The notes beneath the pieces were generated by a model, which was given only the letters and a program-made list of their open reading frames with translations, did not search any database and was not told the origin of the DNA. A program made the translations under genes and the position numbers. From Vitellaria paradoxa (taxonomy: Eukaryota; Streptophyta; Magnoliopsida; Ericales; Sapotaceae): a stretch of DNA of 64,000 bases. Where the stretch lies: contig CM034241.1 of the NCBI GenBank assembly GCA_019916065.1, positions 15,987,228 through 16,051,227 on the forward strand, given 5' to 3'. Shown in pieces: positions 11,323-22,640 of the stretch; within the stretch, counting starts at the first letter, position 1; each line of letters begins with the position of its first letter.

Positions 11323-12960
11323 TGTTGTCCCAAATAGCAACACTAGAGGGGGGTGAATAGGGTTGCTTAAAAATTTTACAAATAAAAATTTCAACCCTAA
11401 AACAAATATGTCAAGATGAATATGAAATGCACCAAAAAAAAATTATTCAATATTTGTGAATGAAGAGTGAGTGCTAGTATTGCAATAAATATAAAGAGAA
11501 GGGAAGAGAAGCAAACACAATCGATTTATAGTGGTTCGGCTTCAATGTTGCCTACGTCCACTCCCCCAAGGCCTTCCTTGAGATTTCTCCACTATTCTTT
11601 GAAGAGCTTATTACACACTAGCTTCCCAAGGTGCTAGAAACCTTTTCCAAGTGATTTTATCCCCAAATTACTCACACAAGTCTCTCTCAAAGAAAGTCTC
11701 TTGTTTTGGTCCTAACACTTGAACCAAAACCAACAAGAGCTCACCCAACTCTCACAAATTAAAAGGGCTTTAAATTTTCATTTCTTACAACAATAATGAT
11801 GAGTTTAAAACTCAATCAAATCAAAAAGAAACTCTCACAAGTTGAATATGAAAGATGAAGCACAAATGTGAGAAGAAATCACTCTATGTTTGCAAAGTTA
11901 TAGAATTTCTTGTATCTCTTTGTAAGCACTTCTTTCTTGCCTTGTTCCTCTTCTTGAATCTGAGTTTGAGGCTCTATTTATAGATGAAAATCTGCAAATG
12001 GCCGTTACTAAGTGAAAAGACACTTTTGCCCTTGAAAGAAATTGAATTTCCTTGCTTCCAATGCTGTCTTTCAGATTCAGATTTTCTGAGATATATTTGT
12101 GACCGTTTTTCACCCTCAGAACGTTCAAATCTGACATTACCTCAGAGGAAAGACTTTGTAGATATATAAGTCAGCTATCACATGTCAAATTTTGAGCTTC
12201 ATCCAACGGTTAGATAGTCAGATATGGCTTCTGAACCGAGACCAGCTTCTGATAGCTTTTTCTGACATTCTGAATCTGTGTTTCCCGTTTAAGCTTCCGT
12301 TTCACTAGGATACTTTTAGCATTAGAAGAAACTTAAACTACAAAAGTTGTAGATTTTTGAGTCTTCTTTTCACACACCAAAAATCAGAATTTTTAAAGCT
12401 GTAGAGTATGAGTTATGTCTCAAAAACTAAGACTAGCTCCAGAATCCAGAATTAAAAACTTTTCTGTAATGCCTAATGTTCCAACTCATGTTTTGATACC
12501 TTAACGTCAGATTCACAAAAATCTCCCTTCGGTAAAGTTGTAGATATGGAAGTCTAGTTTACTATATTAAAATTTTATAAAAATTGAACCGTTGGATCTT
12601 AAGATATTATCTATATACTAACACGTGTCTGATTTCTCTGTTTATCCGAGTTAACCTCTAGTTCAAATATTCATCTTACTTTGATTTCCATTACTCCAAA
12701 CTTTGAAATTCATTTATTCCATCATCCAAATTATGTGAAAATATCTAAAAAATAAAATCAATCTCTTCCAACTCTATTATCTTGAATCTATCAAATGAAT
12801 TGTAACATTTCTTACAATGTCTATTTGAAAATTTATTGTGAAAATTTAATTTAATGTTTGTTATCATCAAAATCAATTATAAAACTAACTTTATAAACCT
12901 TGGGCCAACAAAGTATACAATGTTCAACTTCTATCCCTCATTCTACATGGTAATTGGTGG
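11323..12960 (+). repeat. Copia-type LTR-like sequence
   Basis: It starts TGTTGTCCC and carries ACACTAGAGGGGGGTGAATAGG within the first 50 bp, a pattern frequent at the ends of plant Copia LTRs. The segment AGTGGTTCGGCTTC with TTGCCTACGTCCACTCC, also common in such LTRs, lies at about 11,530-11,570. A TATA-like ATTTATAG follows near 11,975. No primer site, partner LTR or coding domain was found, so orientation and the right end are uncertain. It is probably a solo or truncated LTR. Confidence 0.5.
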
Positions 12961-13390
12961 CTTTCACTCACTTTAGTGATAGGTATCCCTCCTGATTTCA
13001 CGTTAGTGACTTTTCTTACTTGATTTGCAATGGTGTTGATGAGTTTCACCCTATCCCTTGTGGTAGCCTTTTCTTATCCGTTACTCAATTTTTCAGCTCC
13101 AATAAATTAGGCATACAAAGGTCAAATAGGCATGAAAAAATTATCGAGTGCCCACTATGGGAAATCTCTATATGATAAAGCAAGTGGTACTAAGGCTCAG
13201 AGATGTGTTTAAGTTAGGCATACTATAACCATGTAAATGTTTATCAAGTCATTAAAAAGTGTAGGTGATTTAAATTGAAAGAAACATATATTAGACCATA
13301 GACATCTACTACATGAATATTTAAGATCACGAAAACTTACCACCTCAATTTTTTTTTGTTTTTTCCATTTTTTTAAATGAAAAAAAAATA
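12961..13390. other. Non-coding, no gene seen
   Basis: AT-rich sequence between the LTR-like block and the Sirevirus gag remnant. It may be part of the latter's lost pol region, but no domain is visible. Confidence 0.35.
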
Positions 13391-13394
13391 AAAA

Positions 13395-15954
13395 ATACAA
13401 TGGTGGAAACTAAGCAGGTAGCACACACCTGTGGCCTTCCTAACCCACATATGTTAGTCTTAAGAAAGATTTCGTTAGACTTCACATGATTAAAATTCAT
13501 AGGTGTTCTCATCTCATGGTTTGGAATCAACATAGCCAATTCATTATTCAAAATCTCAACCCTTTTAACCAAATCATGGAATCCATTAAACACAAAATGA
13601 TTCTTATCAGTAGGTTGAGTTTGCATAAAATATATGCTCTCAAAATTGTTTTTAGGCATACCATGCAACTTATAACAATAAGGTCTTATATGCCCTTTTC
13701 ACATCGTATAATGATGACAAGTTGGGACAAACTTGTTGGCATAAGAAAACGTTGAGGTAACACTTTAGGATGAAAGAACTTTTTACCTTTATAACCTAAA
13801 GTATTATGAGAAGAAGTGTTACCTTTCGGTTGATTTTTCATCTTACTTCCACCAAGATTTACTTTGCTTCGTGAGGCTTGTCTCTCCTTGGGATCCTTCT
13901 TTAGACCTCCTCCACCAAGTATTAAGGATTTTTGTGTGCCATTTGAGATTGTAGCATTGTTCTTAAAATCATTTTCCTTAGCTACTTCAATGACAACTCT
14001 AGAAGCTAGAACAAATTTGATTAGTCCTTTGGCTTGAGACGAAGTAGATGCAATTCTCTTTCTCACATCCAAGACCAGCTCTATCATTAGGAGATCTCTT
14101 AACTTCCAAGATCTTGTTAAGCTTTCTAGTGCCACAATCCCACTTCTTGAAATCATTTGTGGTCTTTGCTAATTTCTCTTCCAAATCTGTAACTTACTTT
14201 TCAAGAGACATATTCAGTGTCATTAGACTTTCCTCATTCTTCTTTAAAGACTCAATCATCCCTTCCAATTCACAAGCCTTGACTTTATATTCTTCAAGTT
14301 GACTTGCTAACTCTTCTTTTTCTTTCTCAATACAATTGAGCTTAGAGAGAGCTTTTGCTTTGTGTTTTGCAAGTGTGATGTTCTATTCATACAACTTATT
14401 GTATTTTCCTTGTAGCTTCTCAAACTCTTCTTGAATATCAGTTTTGGACTCAGAATTTGAAGAGCTACTCTTATTATCAAATAGTGAACTTCTTATGGAA
14501 TCGGTTGAATCAGAATTTTTCTTTAGAGAAGATTCATTAACTTTTACCACAAATGCTAACACATTTGATGAGTCATCTTTAGACCTAGTTGAATCATCTC
14601 CAATTTGATTACCCTCACTCTTAGAACCATCTTCATTCTCCCAAGTGGCTGTAAGCACTTTTTGATTCTTTAACTTCATCCTATTTGCACATTCATTAGC
14701 AAAATGACCAAAACTTTACATTCAAAGCACTATTTCTCCCCAAATTTATCTTTCTTCTTGTTAAACTTGGAACTTTCACCAAATCTTTTATTCTTCTCTT
14801 GTTAAACTTTAAAGCTTTATTGAATCTAGATTTCCTTGAAGAACCTTTAAACTTTTCAACTAGAGAAGTAATATCATTAGCACTAACCTTTGAAATATCA
14901 CCCTCATCATTCACATTTTCACTCACAGAACTCAGAGCAAGACTTTTGTTTCTTTTGTTCTGATTGATATTCACTTCACAAGTCTATAAGGATCCTACCA
15001 ATTCTTTAACCATCATCTAACTAACATCCTTACTTTCCTCTATAATCGTGATCTTTGATTGAAATCTATCAGGCAAAGACCGTAGAATCTTGTGAACTAT
15101 CTTAGACTGAGGTATTGTCTCATCAAAATTTATAGAAGAATTCACAATATCACTCAACTTTATATAAAACTGATCAAAGGTCTCATTCTAAGCATACGAA
15201 TAATTTTAAAACTAGTAGTGAAGCATTGCAATTTGGCAATTTTTACAATGGTCATACTTTCATGGGTCACTTGTGGAATCTCCCAAGCTTCTTTGGCCAC
15301 CTCACAAGTTGAGATTCTTTAGAATTTGTCTTATGAAACACTACAAAAATAGCATTAATTGCTTTGCTATTCCACTAAGCAGCTTTATTATCTGTAGTAG
15401 TCCAATCTTTCTTTTCTTTTAGAGTATTGTCAAATTCACTCTTTGGCGAAGGAGCCCATCCATCTGAGCTAGAGTCCCATACCTATTCATCTATAGACTT
15501 AAGAATAGCCCTCATTCTAGTCTTCCAACAGTGATAGTTCGACCCATCAAGAAATGGTGGTCTCACCATCACTATTAGAGATTGGCCAATCAGCGAGTGG
15601 AAAACTTTGGCGACCGCTTTTGGCGGTCGCTATAACGTTATTAAAGTGGTCGCTATATTGGGCATCACTAATCAAGTGCGCAAAAGGAAAGGCGATAGGA
15701 AAATTCAGGCGACCGCTCATGGCGGTCGCTAATATCTTTCAGGCGACAGCATTAGGCGGTCGCTAATACTCTAATTATATCGAGCAGAACGCCCCTCTCT
15801 TTTTCCTTTCTTTCCCTTCCTCTTTTTCCTCTCCCTCCCCCGTGCTCTCTCCTCTCTCCCCCTTGCCCCTCTCTTCTCCCTGCCCTCCTCCCTTTGTCGC
15901 CGCTGCCGTAGTCGGACGCCAACCGCCGCCACCACCGGTAAGTTCTCCCTTTCT

Positions 15955-15997
<43 letters not shown>

Positions 15998-16770
15998 GCT
16001 TTCACTTGTTCTTTGTTTCTCTCTCTCTCTCTTGCTCTCTCTCACTAACAATTTTTTTTTTTTTTTTGTATACTAGAGTTATTTGGAGGCCTCACTACCA
16101 CACCACCAGGTTTGATTTTTTTTTAGTTTGAATTATTTTTTTTATTTTCTAATTTTTTTTATTATTGGATGAATGTAAGTAATTTTTTTTTTTTTGTTTT
16201 TGTGGTTGGGGTTTGCTGATTCATCTATGCATACATGTATATATTATTGTGTTTTTTTTTTTTTTAATCTTACTTACTCATTAATTTGTTAGTTTTATAT
16301 ATATGCTGTTAATGTTGGTTGTTGGTTGTTTGATTGGAATGTTTTTTTTGAATTGTTGGTTATGAAATGTAATATTAATTGTTGAAATGTTGCTATTGAA
16401 TTTTTTTTTTACTGTGTAATGTAATTTTTTTATGTATTTTTTTTAAAATTTTTGTATGTTGCCGTTTTTTTATTTTTTCTATTTTTTTTTTAATTTTTTT
16501 ATGTAGAAGCGGTCACTAATTATCTGACGTTTTTAACTCAAGCGGTCGCAGGCGCGGTCGCAAAAAATTTAGCAACCGCCTTGCTTTTTAGCGACGATCC
16601 AAATGCGACTCGCTTGACGCGGTCGCTAATACTTTTAGTGGCCGCTATTTTACTTTTAGCGACCACTTGTGGCAGTCGCTAACACCCCTCTTTCCACTAG
16701 TGTATAGACTGACCTTCTTTTTAACTATCCATGTATACCAAATGGATCTAACTCTTACAAAAAAAGTCTA
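13395..16770 (-). pseudogene. Sirevirus-type Copia gag, broken
   Basis: Minus-strand frames reproduce a Sirevirus gag in order. The start region near 16,760 is interrupted at once by a CACTA element (15,570-16,702). The N-terminal motif RPPFLDGSNYH lies at about 15,530-15,560. A first zinc knuckle (about 14,690-14,715) reads CFEC...GHFANEC across a frameshift. A coiled-coil Ser/Lys-rich segment follows (14,383-14,679), then RSPNDRAGLG (about 14,090) and a second degenerate knuckle with GHIRPYCYKL (about 13,680). The frame ends near 13,395 before any protease. Stops and frameshifts occur throughout. The gag polyprotein would form the cytoplasmic retrotransposon particle. This copy cannot make it, and no pol is attached. 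Confidence 0.8.
15570..16702. mobile_element. Non-autonomous CACTA element with gene-like insert
   Basis: The left end is CACTATTAGAG and the right end, reversed, is CACTAGTGGAAAG, with subterminal arrays of GCGGTCGCTAA/GGCGACCGC units at both sides (15,610-15,770 and 16,500-16,680). The target duplication is CAT on the left (15,567-15,569) and TAT on the right (16,703-16,705), one substitution apart. The interior has no transposase. It has a CT-rich leader, a short GC-rich frame (about 15,840-15,939), a splice-donor-like CCGGTAAGT, a long (CT)n run at 15,957-15,992 and T-rich DNA. That layout looks like a captured 5' UTR, first exon and intron start, but this is inference. Confidence 0.85.
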
Positions 16771-16790
16771 ATCCTAAAATGAGCACCAAT

Positions 16791-16802
16791 GCTCTAATAC
16801 CA
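16791..16802 (-). promoter_or_regulatory. Primer binding site of the Sirevirus remnant
   Basis: Minus-strand TGGTATTAGAGC differs by one base from TGGTATCAGAGC, the initiator tRNA-Met site used by most plant Copia elements. It lies just 5' of the gag start, which places the 5' LTR to its right. Confidence 0.75.
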
Positions 16803-16803
16803 A

Positions 16804-17870
16804 TTCAATAATAATCAACTGAAACTAAGGAACATCCATAGTCTAATTTCAGCTCAAAATAAACATCTACCACAAAAACACATAGAGTTGTTAACAAAAG
16901 TAAACAAACTCCTTTAAATCCAAAGAAGAAACAACCCCGGATCCTTAAATGGATCAAACTAAAAATCTTTACTATATATAAAAGAGGTTACAAGGTGCCC
17001 AAGGGAAAGTATTGCAAGTTTTTCCAATCAACAACCCATTGATTTACTTGTATAAAATACTCTTTAACGTTGCTTGCTAGACACCTTACAAATCACCTTA
17101 ACCAGTGAAGAAATAAACCTTCAATACATGAAGACAAGGCTCCCCAATCAGTAGCAATCCAAGGCTTATATCTCAGCCAAAGATGAAGAATGATGTAAAA
17201 ATTTGAGCAAGCTTTCGCCCAGCATCATCCTTTTGGATTTTTGCTCAATAAGGTATGGGTAGGCTAGGTCGGCTACGCAGATTTCAAAATTTTAGGGTTG
17301 GGAAAAATTTTGGCTTTTTATATCAAAAGAAGTAAAAAAGTCATTTGCCATTCTTTAAAAATTTCTGTGCCACAATAGGAGTAGCTCTTGGACAAAAGTT
17401 TCCCTTCTCATGCTTGTGAGGCACACTGATATACACTGGTGCATACTAGACACACTGGACAAGAGGCCCCATGTGTTGAGGGATGGTCGCAGGCTCGAGC
17501 TTCCCTTCTTATACTCGCAAAACATACAGAAGACATACTGTCTAGTAAAATACCCTTTTTCAAAAATAAAAACAGAGGATACTTATGGACAAAGGCTTTG
17601 GTTTAGGTTTGACACATCATTTTTTTGACTTATGTTCTTTTCCCAGTCAAACTTAATGATTCACAAACATTCTTTAGCATATGTTGGTGAATCATTTCAA
17701 CAGCATTGTGATATTCTTAAAAGAACAATTACAAATAAAGTGTTTGCTCAGAAATTACCAATTAATAAAGTCTATACATACACTAACAAAAAATATTTCA
17801 AAGAGTACGTATACATATCATTTGAGAGTTATTGCTATGAATCAAGTTAAATTTAGTACGAGGCATATCT
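16804..17870 (-). repeat. 5' LTR of the Sirevirus remnant
   Basis: The sequence right of the primer site should be the 5' LTR read on the minus strand. A TATA-like GATATAAAAAG lies near 17,320 on the minus strand. The upstream boundary is not defined, since no partner LTR is present; 17,870 is an estimate from usual LTR length. Confidence 0.5.
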
Positions 17871-18785
17871 GTATGATATATATATATATATATATATTTT
17901 CCTATAAAACTATTAAATTAACTCAAATCAAACTGAAATTGGTGGTTTGATTTAGTTTGATTTATTAGTTAATGGGTTAGTTATGGTTTTAAAATATTCC
18001 AAATCGACAAATTACAATTCGGTTTAAGTTTTAGTACAAAATAAAATATGGTGCACATCTAATTAAGGAAGATTTAGATTTATAATTAATAGGGATAAAA
18101 ATATAATTTTTAGTGAAGAAGAGACAAAAAATAAAAAATTAATGAGGACAAAAATATAATTTTTAAGTAAGAATAAAAACAATAAAATACAAACGTAATG
18201 TTCCAATTGAATGAAGGCAATTGTGGCCGCCCGATATCACGATAAGTTCGCCCTTCCGCTGGTATATTATTGCAATTATGAAATAAATAAAATAATTAAG
18301 GCTCTTTCTCTGTTTGCTATGATTACATACATAGATCCATTCGTATTCATCACAAGTTGACGCGAATTCATTGTGGGGAATATTTATCGTACTATATCCT
18401 TCTTTTTATTTCTTTTCTATCATATGGCTGCTTTTGCATTATATATACATATATGTGTGTATATATGTCACCCGTTTTTAACATTATTAAAATCAATTAA
18501 TTAGTTTGTTTTATAACTCCATACGCTGCTAGATTGTTTAGTTAGTATGCAATAATTTCCATGTGCTGACTGAGAGGTTCTTCTTTACTAACAACAATGC
18601 ATGATGTTATACCATTGCGCAATGTCCTACGAAAGTTCTTTTTGTTTATTTTTTCAAGTATTTTAATAAAGAATATATGGAAGAGAGAGCTCTCACATGG
18701 TCAGCTAATAACTAGTTTTCTTAAACATATTAAATTCGTAGATGGAGCATCTTCTACACATGATCAAAAGTTTTTCCTTTTGAAT
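17871..18785. other. Intergenic AT-rich DNA
   Basis: A TA microsatellite (about 17,877-17,898) and a TATG-rich stretch (18,440-18,468) are the only features. No coding frame was recognised. Confidence 0.45.
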
Positions 18786-19072
18786 TAACTAAGGGTCGTT
18801 TGGTGTATAAAAAAAAAAATAAAAGTTTTTACAACTCTCGTTCTAGTATTGCCACACATCACTTTAAAAATATATATATATATACATGTGCTTAGTAAAA
18901 ATTTGTAAAAGTTAAAAAAAAGTGGATAAAAATTGAAAAAAATGATAAAAAATTTGAGAAAATTGAAAAAATTTAGTAAAAGCTGAAGAATGTGTTTAGT
19001 AAATTTTAGTGGAAAAAATTGGTAATTGGTGAAAAGTTAGTAAATAATGCTACTTGCCAAACAAGGCCTAAA
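18786..19072. mobile_element. MITE-like element, possibly hAT
   Basis: The left end AAGGGTCGTTTGG and the reversed right end TAGGCCTTGTTTGG form imperfect terminal inverted repeats around about 260 bp of A-rich DNA without a frame. Such ends are common in plant hAT-type MITEs. No clear 8-bp duplication was found, so ends may be off by a few bases. Confidence 0.45.
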
Positions 19073-19371
19073 TATAGTCTACCAGTCTTTGTTTAATTTG
19101 TAGAATAAAATATGGAGGAATGAACAGAAATAAGCAACATGTGGTTGTTGAAATATTTTTGTTTAATGTTGTATTCAGCTTATGTAGCTACCATATTATT
19201 ATAAGACATATGAAAAGAATCATCTTTGTAGCTATCCATTATTGAAAAAACAAAATTTCAAATTTTCGAGCCTTTTTTTATAATTTTTTTATTTTAATTA
19301 ATTAAAATTTACAATAACTCAAGCAATGGAAAGGAAATTTACAACTCATAAACTTTTTCATGAATGGATTG

Positions 19372-19380
19372 TATATATAT
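19372..19380 (+). promoter_or_regulatory. TATA box of the dehydrogenase gene
   Basis: TATATATAT lies 86-94 bp before the ATG at 19,466, a normal distance for a plant gene with a short 5' UTR. A GT-rich run follows. Confidence 0.5.
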
Positions 19381-19465
19381 GTGTATGTGTGTGTGACAAG
19401 AAGCAAGGCTTTGTCAGAACCTTAGGCAGCACAAAGAAGTTCAAGGAAGCAATCCTTTCACAACC

Positions 19466-21208
19466 ATGGCAAGCAATTCGGCTACCTTTGCAGCCGGCCC
19501 AAGGTTTGTGCCATAAACATGTCAACTTGTTGAAAACTATTATATATATATTGAGACTCTTTTTATACGTTCTATCTGGGGGATCAGAAGTTATATCTTG
19601 TTGGAATCGTCGGGGTTGATATTGTTGTGTACCATACAATTAAAATCATGATTATTAACTTTTTCCTTCCAACATATTATGAAATTTTAAAATTAAAACA
19701 TCGATGCGTATGTGTGAAAGTTAAATTTGATAAAGGTTGATTTGCAAAAGTTCTTAGTCTGCAATTGGTTTTGGTATCATTTTAAAGAAAACATCTATCA
19801 ATTATAGTTCTTGTTTGATAAAAAACTATTCTGTACAAAGATTTTGTTTGTCATAATGCTTTAGATCCTAAACTTATGGTCTTTTAAATTTTTGAATATT
19901 TTATAATAATAAACTCTATGAGAAAAAATTTATTTTATTATTTAAAAAAATGGAAAGTTTTAGAGGCTTTTATCATAAGTCTGCATCAATCCAAAACAAT
20001 TTCTTAATATATTCCATTAAAAGAATTATTTTAAAAAGTAGACACCATTAAAAGATATCGTTCAAAACGATATTTTAACATATACTAATTCTGAAATAGT
20101 TGAAATAGTTGTTTTGGATGAGAACTTTGGATATATATTATCTGAAATTAATTGAGCCAGCACTAATGTGGACCGAAGTTAAAGCTTCTTTTGTAAAGAC
20201 TCTGAAGGCATTATTCTGAATAACCGTTAAATGTTGTTTTAAATGATGCATCTTCTTCTTCTGCATCCGTTATTGAATATTGTTTTTACTAAATGAGTAA
20301 AAATATTAACTTAGTTTGATGCATGCTTGGGGCAGAAGTCTAAAAATTTTACCTTAGATTCCTCGCACTCAAATTCATAAATTAACATGCAGTCAATTAA
20401 CGATTCTAAATTACGTCTATATATATATTCCAGATTGGAGGGGAAGGTGGCCGTGATCACGGGCGGTGCTCGCGCTGTTGGCGAGTCCATCACAAGGCTA
20501 TTCGCCAAACACGGCGCCAAAGTGATCGTCGCTGATATCCTAGACAATTTGGGTGAGTCCGTTTGCAAAGATATAGGTCACGAAGTCGCTACCTTCGTCC
20601 ATTGCGACGTAAGTAACGAACTGGACATCCAAAACGCCATCGACACCGCCATAACCAAATACGGAAAACTTGACATAATGGTGAACAACGCGGCCGTGGG
20701 GGACCCGCCGAAGACCAGCATCCTCGACAACAACAAGTCCGATTTCGACCGTGTAATTGCCGTCAACTTGTCGGGCGTCTTCTTAGGCACGAAACACGCA
20801 GCTCGAGCAATGATCCCAGCTGGCAAAGGCAGCATTATCGCGGTCGGAAGCGTTTCTAGCAGCGTGGGCGGCGTCGCATCTCACGCCTACACTAGCTCGA
20901 AGCACGCCGTGGTGGGGCTTACTAGGAACGTGGCCGCAGAGCTTGGACAGTATGGTATTAGAGTTAATTGTTTGTCACCTTACTTTATTATGACACCATT
21001 AACAAGAGATTTCTTCAAGTTGGATGAAAAAGGTGCTTCTGGTGTTTATTCCAACATGAAAGGAAGGGCTCTTACACTGGAGGATGTGGCTGAAGCTGCT
21101 CTTTATTTGGCTAGTGATGAGTCCAAGTATATGAATGGCCATAACCTTGCACTTGATGGAGGTTTCACCGTCATAAATCCAGCTTTTGGATTGTTTTCCA
21201 AGCTCTAA
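19466..21208 (+). CDS. Short-chain dehydrogenase/reductase, SDR110C type
   Basis: Two exons: 19,466-19,503 and 20,434-21,208, with a 930-bp GT-AG intron (19,504-20,433). The donor splits an Arg codon (AG|A), the position usual for this family, just before LEGKVAVITGG. Starting at MASNSATFAAGPR gives 270 residues; an ATG at 20,387 lies inside the intron and is rejected. Visible: cofactor motif TGGARAVG (22-29), Asp47 favouring NAD(H), NNAA (97-100), catalytic Asn124, Ser152, Tyr165 and Lys169 (YTSSK), and a C-terminal LDGGF. The protein resembles secoisolariciresinol, borneol and xanthoxin dehydrogenases, cytosolic NAD-dependent alcohol oxidisers of secondary metabolism. The substrate cannot be told. 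Oddities are Ala in place of the middle Gly of TGxxxGxG, and a sharp fall in GC content after about 20,945. The frame is intact, so the gene is probably functional. Confidence 0.93.
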
Positions 21209-21258
21209 TTAAATTAATATTAATGTCATCTTCCAATTTATATGTATTTTTGCAAATT

Positions 21259-21264
21259 AATAAA
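21259..21264 (+). terminator. Poly(A) signal of the dehydrogenase gene
   Basis: AATAAA lies about 50 bp after the stop codon, in AT-rich sequence suited to a plant 3' end. Confidence 0.6.
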
Positions 21265-21698
21265 TGGTTTGATCCTCTTACGTTAATGGATGTATTGTGA
21301 TTATTCATCGGATAGGTGCGTTCGTATGATATATTATTTTCGTAGGGTGAAGCTATTGCCGCTCCATCAATAACTTCACTGGCTCTAATTCTTCTATTTT
21401 GTGCGGCCGAAGTTAACGATGAAGCGACAATAACTTAACCTTTGCTTTTATGGAATATTTGAATATTGGTTTTGTGTGATGTGTTTTTCTGAGCTTCTGT
21501 TTAGAATAATTATTTGGGAAAGACATATAAAAAAAATGGAACCAAAAAGTAATAGATAAAATAAAATAAAAATGATAAATTTATTTTTTTCTTTTAAGTT
21601 ATATTATTTTTGCATATATGATTAAGAAAATTAGAAAAAGAAATGAATATTTATTTATTAAAAATAATTTTTATTTGATTAAATCATAAAAATTAATA

Positions 21699-22074
21699 GG
21701 AATAATTACTTTTTTACTCTCTGTACTTATGGTGAAAATCACTTACACCCCTTAAATTTTAAAAATCTATCTTTATATCATTTATACTTTGCATTAAAGT
21801 GAAAATGATGAAAAAGCCATCAAACATCATAGTTTTAATTTTGAGTAAGTTTAAAAATTACATTTATATCCCCTATACTTTATATTACCTACATTTATAC
21901 CTCTGATTCTATTTAGTTTCTAATTGGTATTTTTATTTTTTCACTTGAAAGTTTAACACCATTTATAATTTTATTTTAAGCTAAAGTATAAGGGATATAA
22001 AGATATGTCTTTAAAATTCAGTGGATATAAGTGATTTTCACTTTAAATATAGGGGATAAAAAAATAATTATCCC
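21699..22074. mobile_element. Mutator-type MITE
   Basis: A 376-bp element has terminal inverted repeats of about 80 bp: GGAATAATTACTTTTTTAC at the left against GGGATAATTATTTTTTTA reversed from the right, then GTGAAAATCACTTA in both arms. It is flanked by a perfect 9-bp duplication AAATTAATA (21,690-21,698 and 22,075-22,083). Nine-base duplications and long inverted ends are the signature of Mutator-like elements. There is no coding frame, so it is non-autonomous. Confidence 0.85.
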
Positions 22075-22315
22075 AAATTAATATATATAAATTCAGTCCC
22101 CTAAGGTTAGCTCAAGCAGCTTGTGGGTATACTCCCCACAGAGACCATATAGGTTTAATTTTTGACTTAAGTGGAATGTGCGCGAGGGCAACGTACATCT
22201 CCCTGGTTTATTTATCGATTATGCGGTTCGTTAAGAATTACAACAAATCGGTGTAGGTTCTGAGTTACCAATATATATATATATATATATATAAATAACC
22301 CAATTTCTCAAACAC

Positions 22316-22640
22316 TTAGAGGCCATTTGATTTATTTTTTTATTTTCTGTTTTTGTTTTCTGTTTTTTGTTTTGAACTTATTTTTTATTTTGTACATTTG
22401 AAAATAAGAAAACAGCTCAAAATTTATTTGATTACTTCTGTTTTCAAAAACTAAAAATGAGTTTACACATAAAATGAAAAATAATAAAAAGTCGTTTTGA
22501 GAGTTTTTAACAAAAAAAAAAAAAAGAAAATCTCAAAATAAGGAAAATAAAATATTTTTTATTTCCTCGCTTTGAGATTTTTAACACATAAAATGAAAAC
22601 AGAAAATAGAAAATAAATAAATAAACCAAATGCCACCTTA
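22316..22640. mobile_element. MITE-like inverted-repeat element
   Basis: GGCCATTTGATTTATTT at the left pairs imperfectly with the reversed right end GGTGGCATTTGGTTTATTT, and the repeat continues into TATTTTCTGTTTTC. The interior is AT-rich and non-coding. A TA microsatellite (22,269-22,294) lies just before it. The target duplication is unclear. Confidence 0.5.

Noticed and set aside
15775..16048. ORFs made of Arg-Glu or Leu-Ser repeats on both strands
   Set aside because: They are translations of the (CT)n/(GA)n microsatellite in the CACTA element.
19358..19639. Minus-strand 93-codon ORF opposite the dehydrogenase 5' end
   Set aside because: It is antisense to the first exon and a GT-rich run, with no domain. 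It is a shadow frame.
20387..20433. Alternative start of the dehydrogenase at 20,387
   Set aside because: These codons lie in the intron. The upstream exon at 19,466-19,503 with a GT donor and the CAG acceptor at 20,433 gives the normal family N-terminus and phase.
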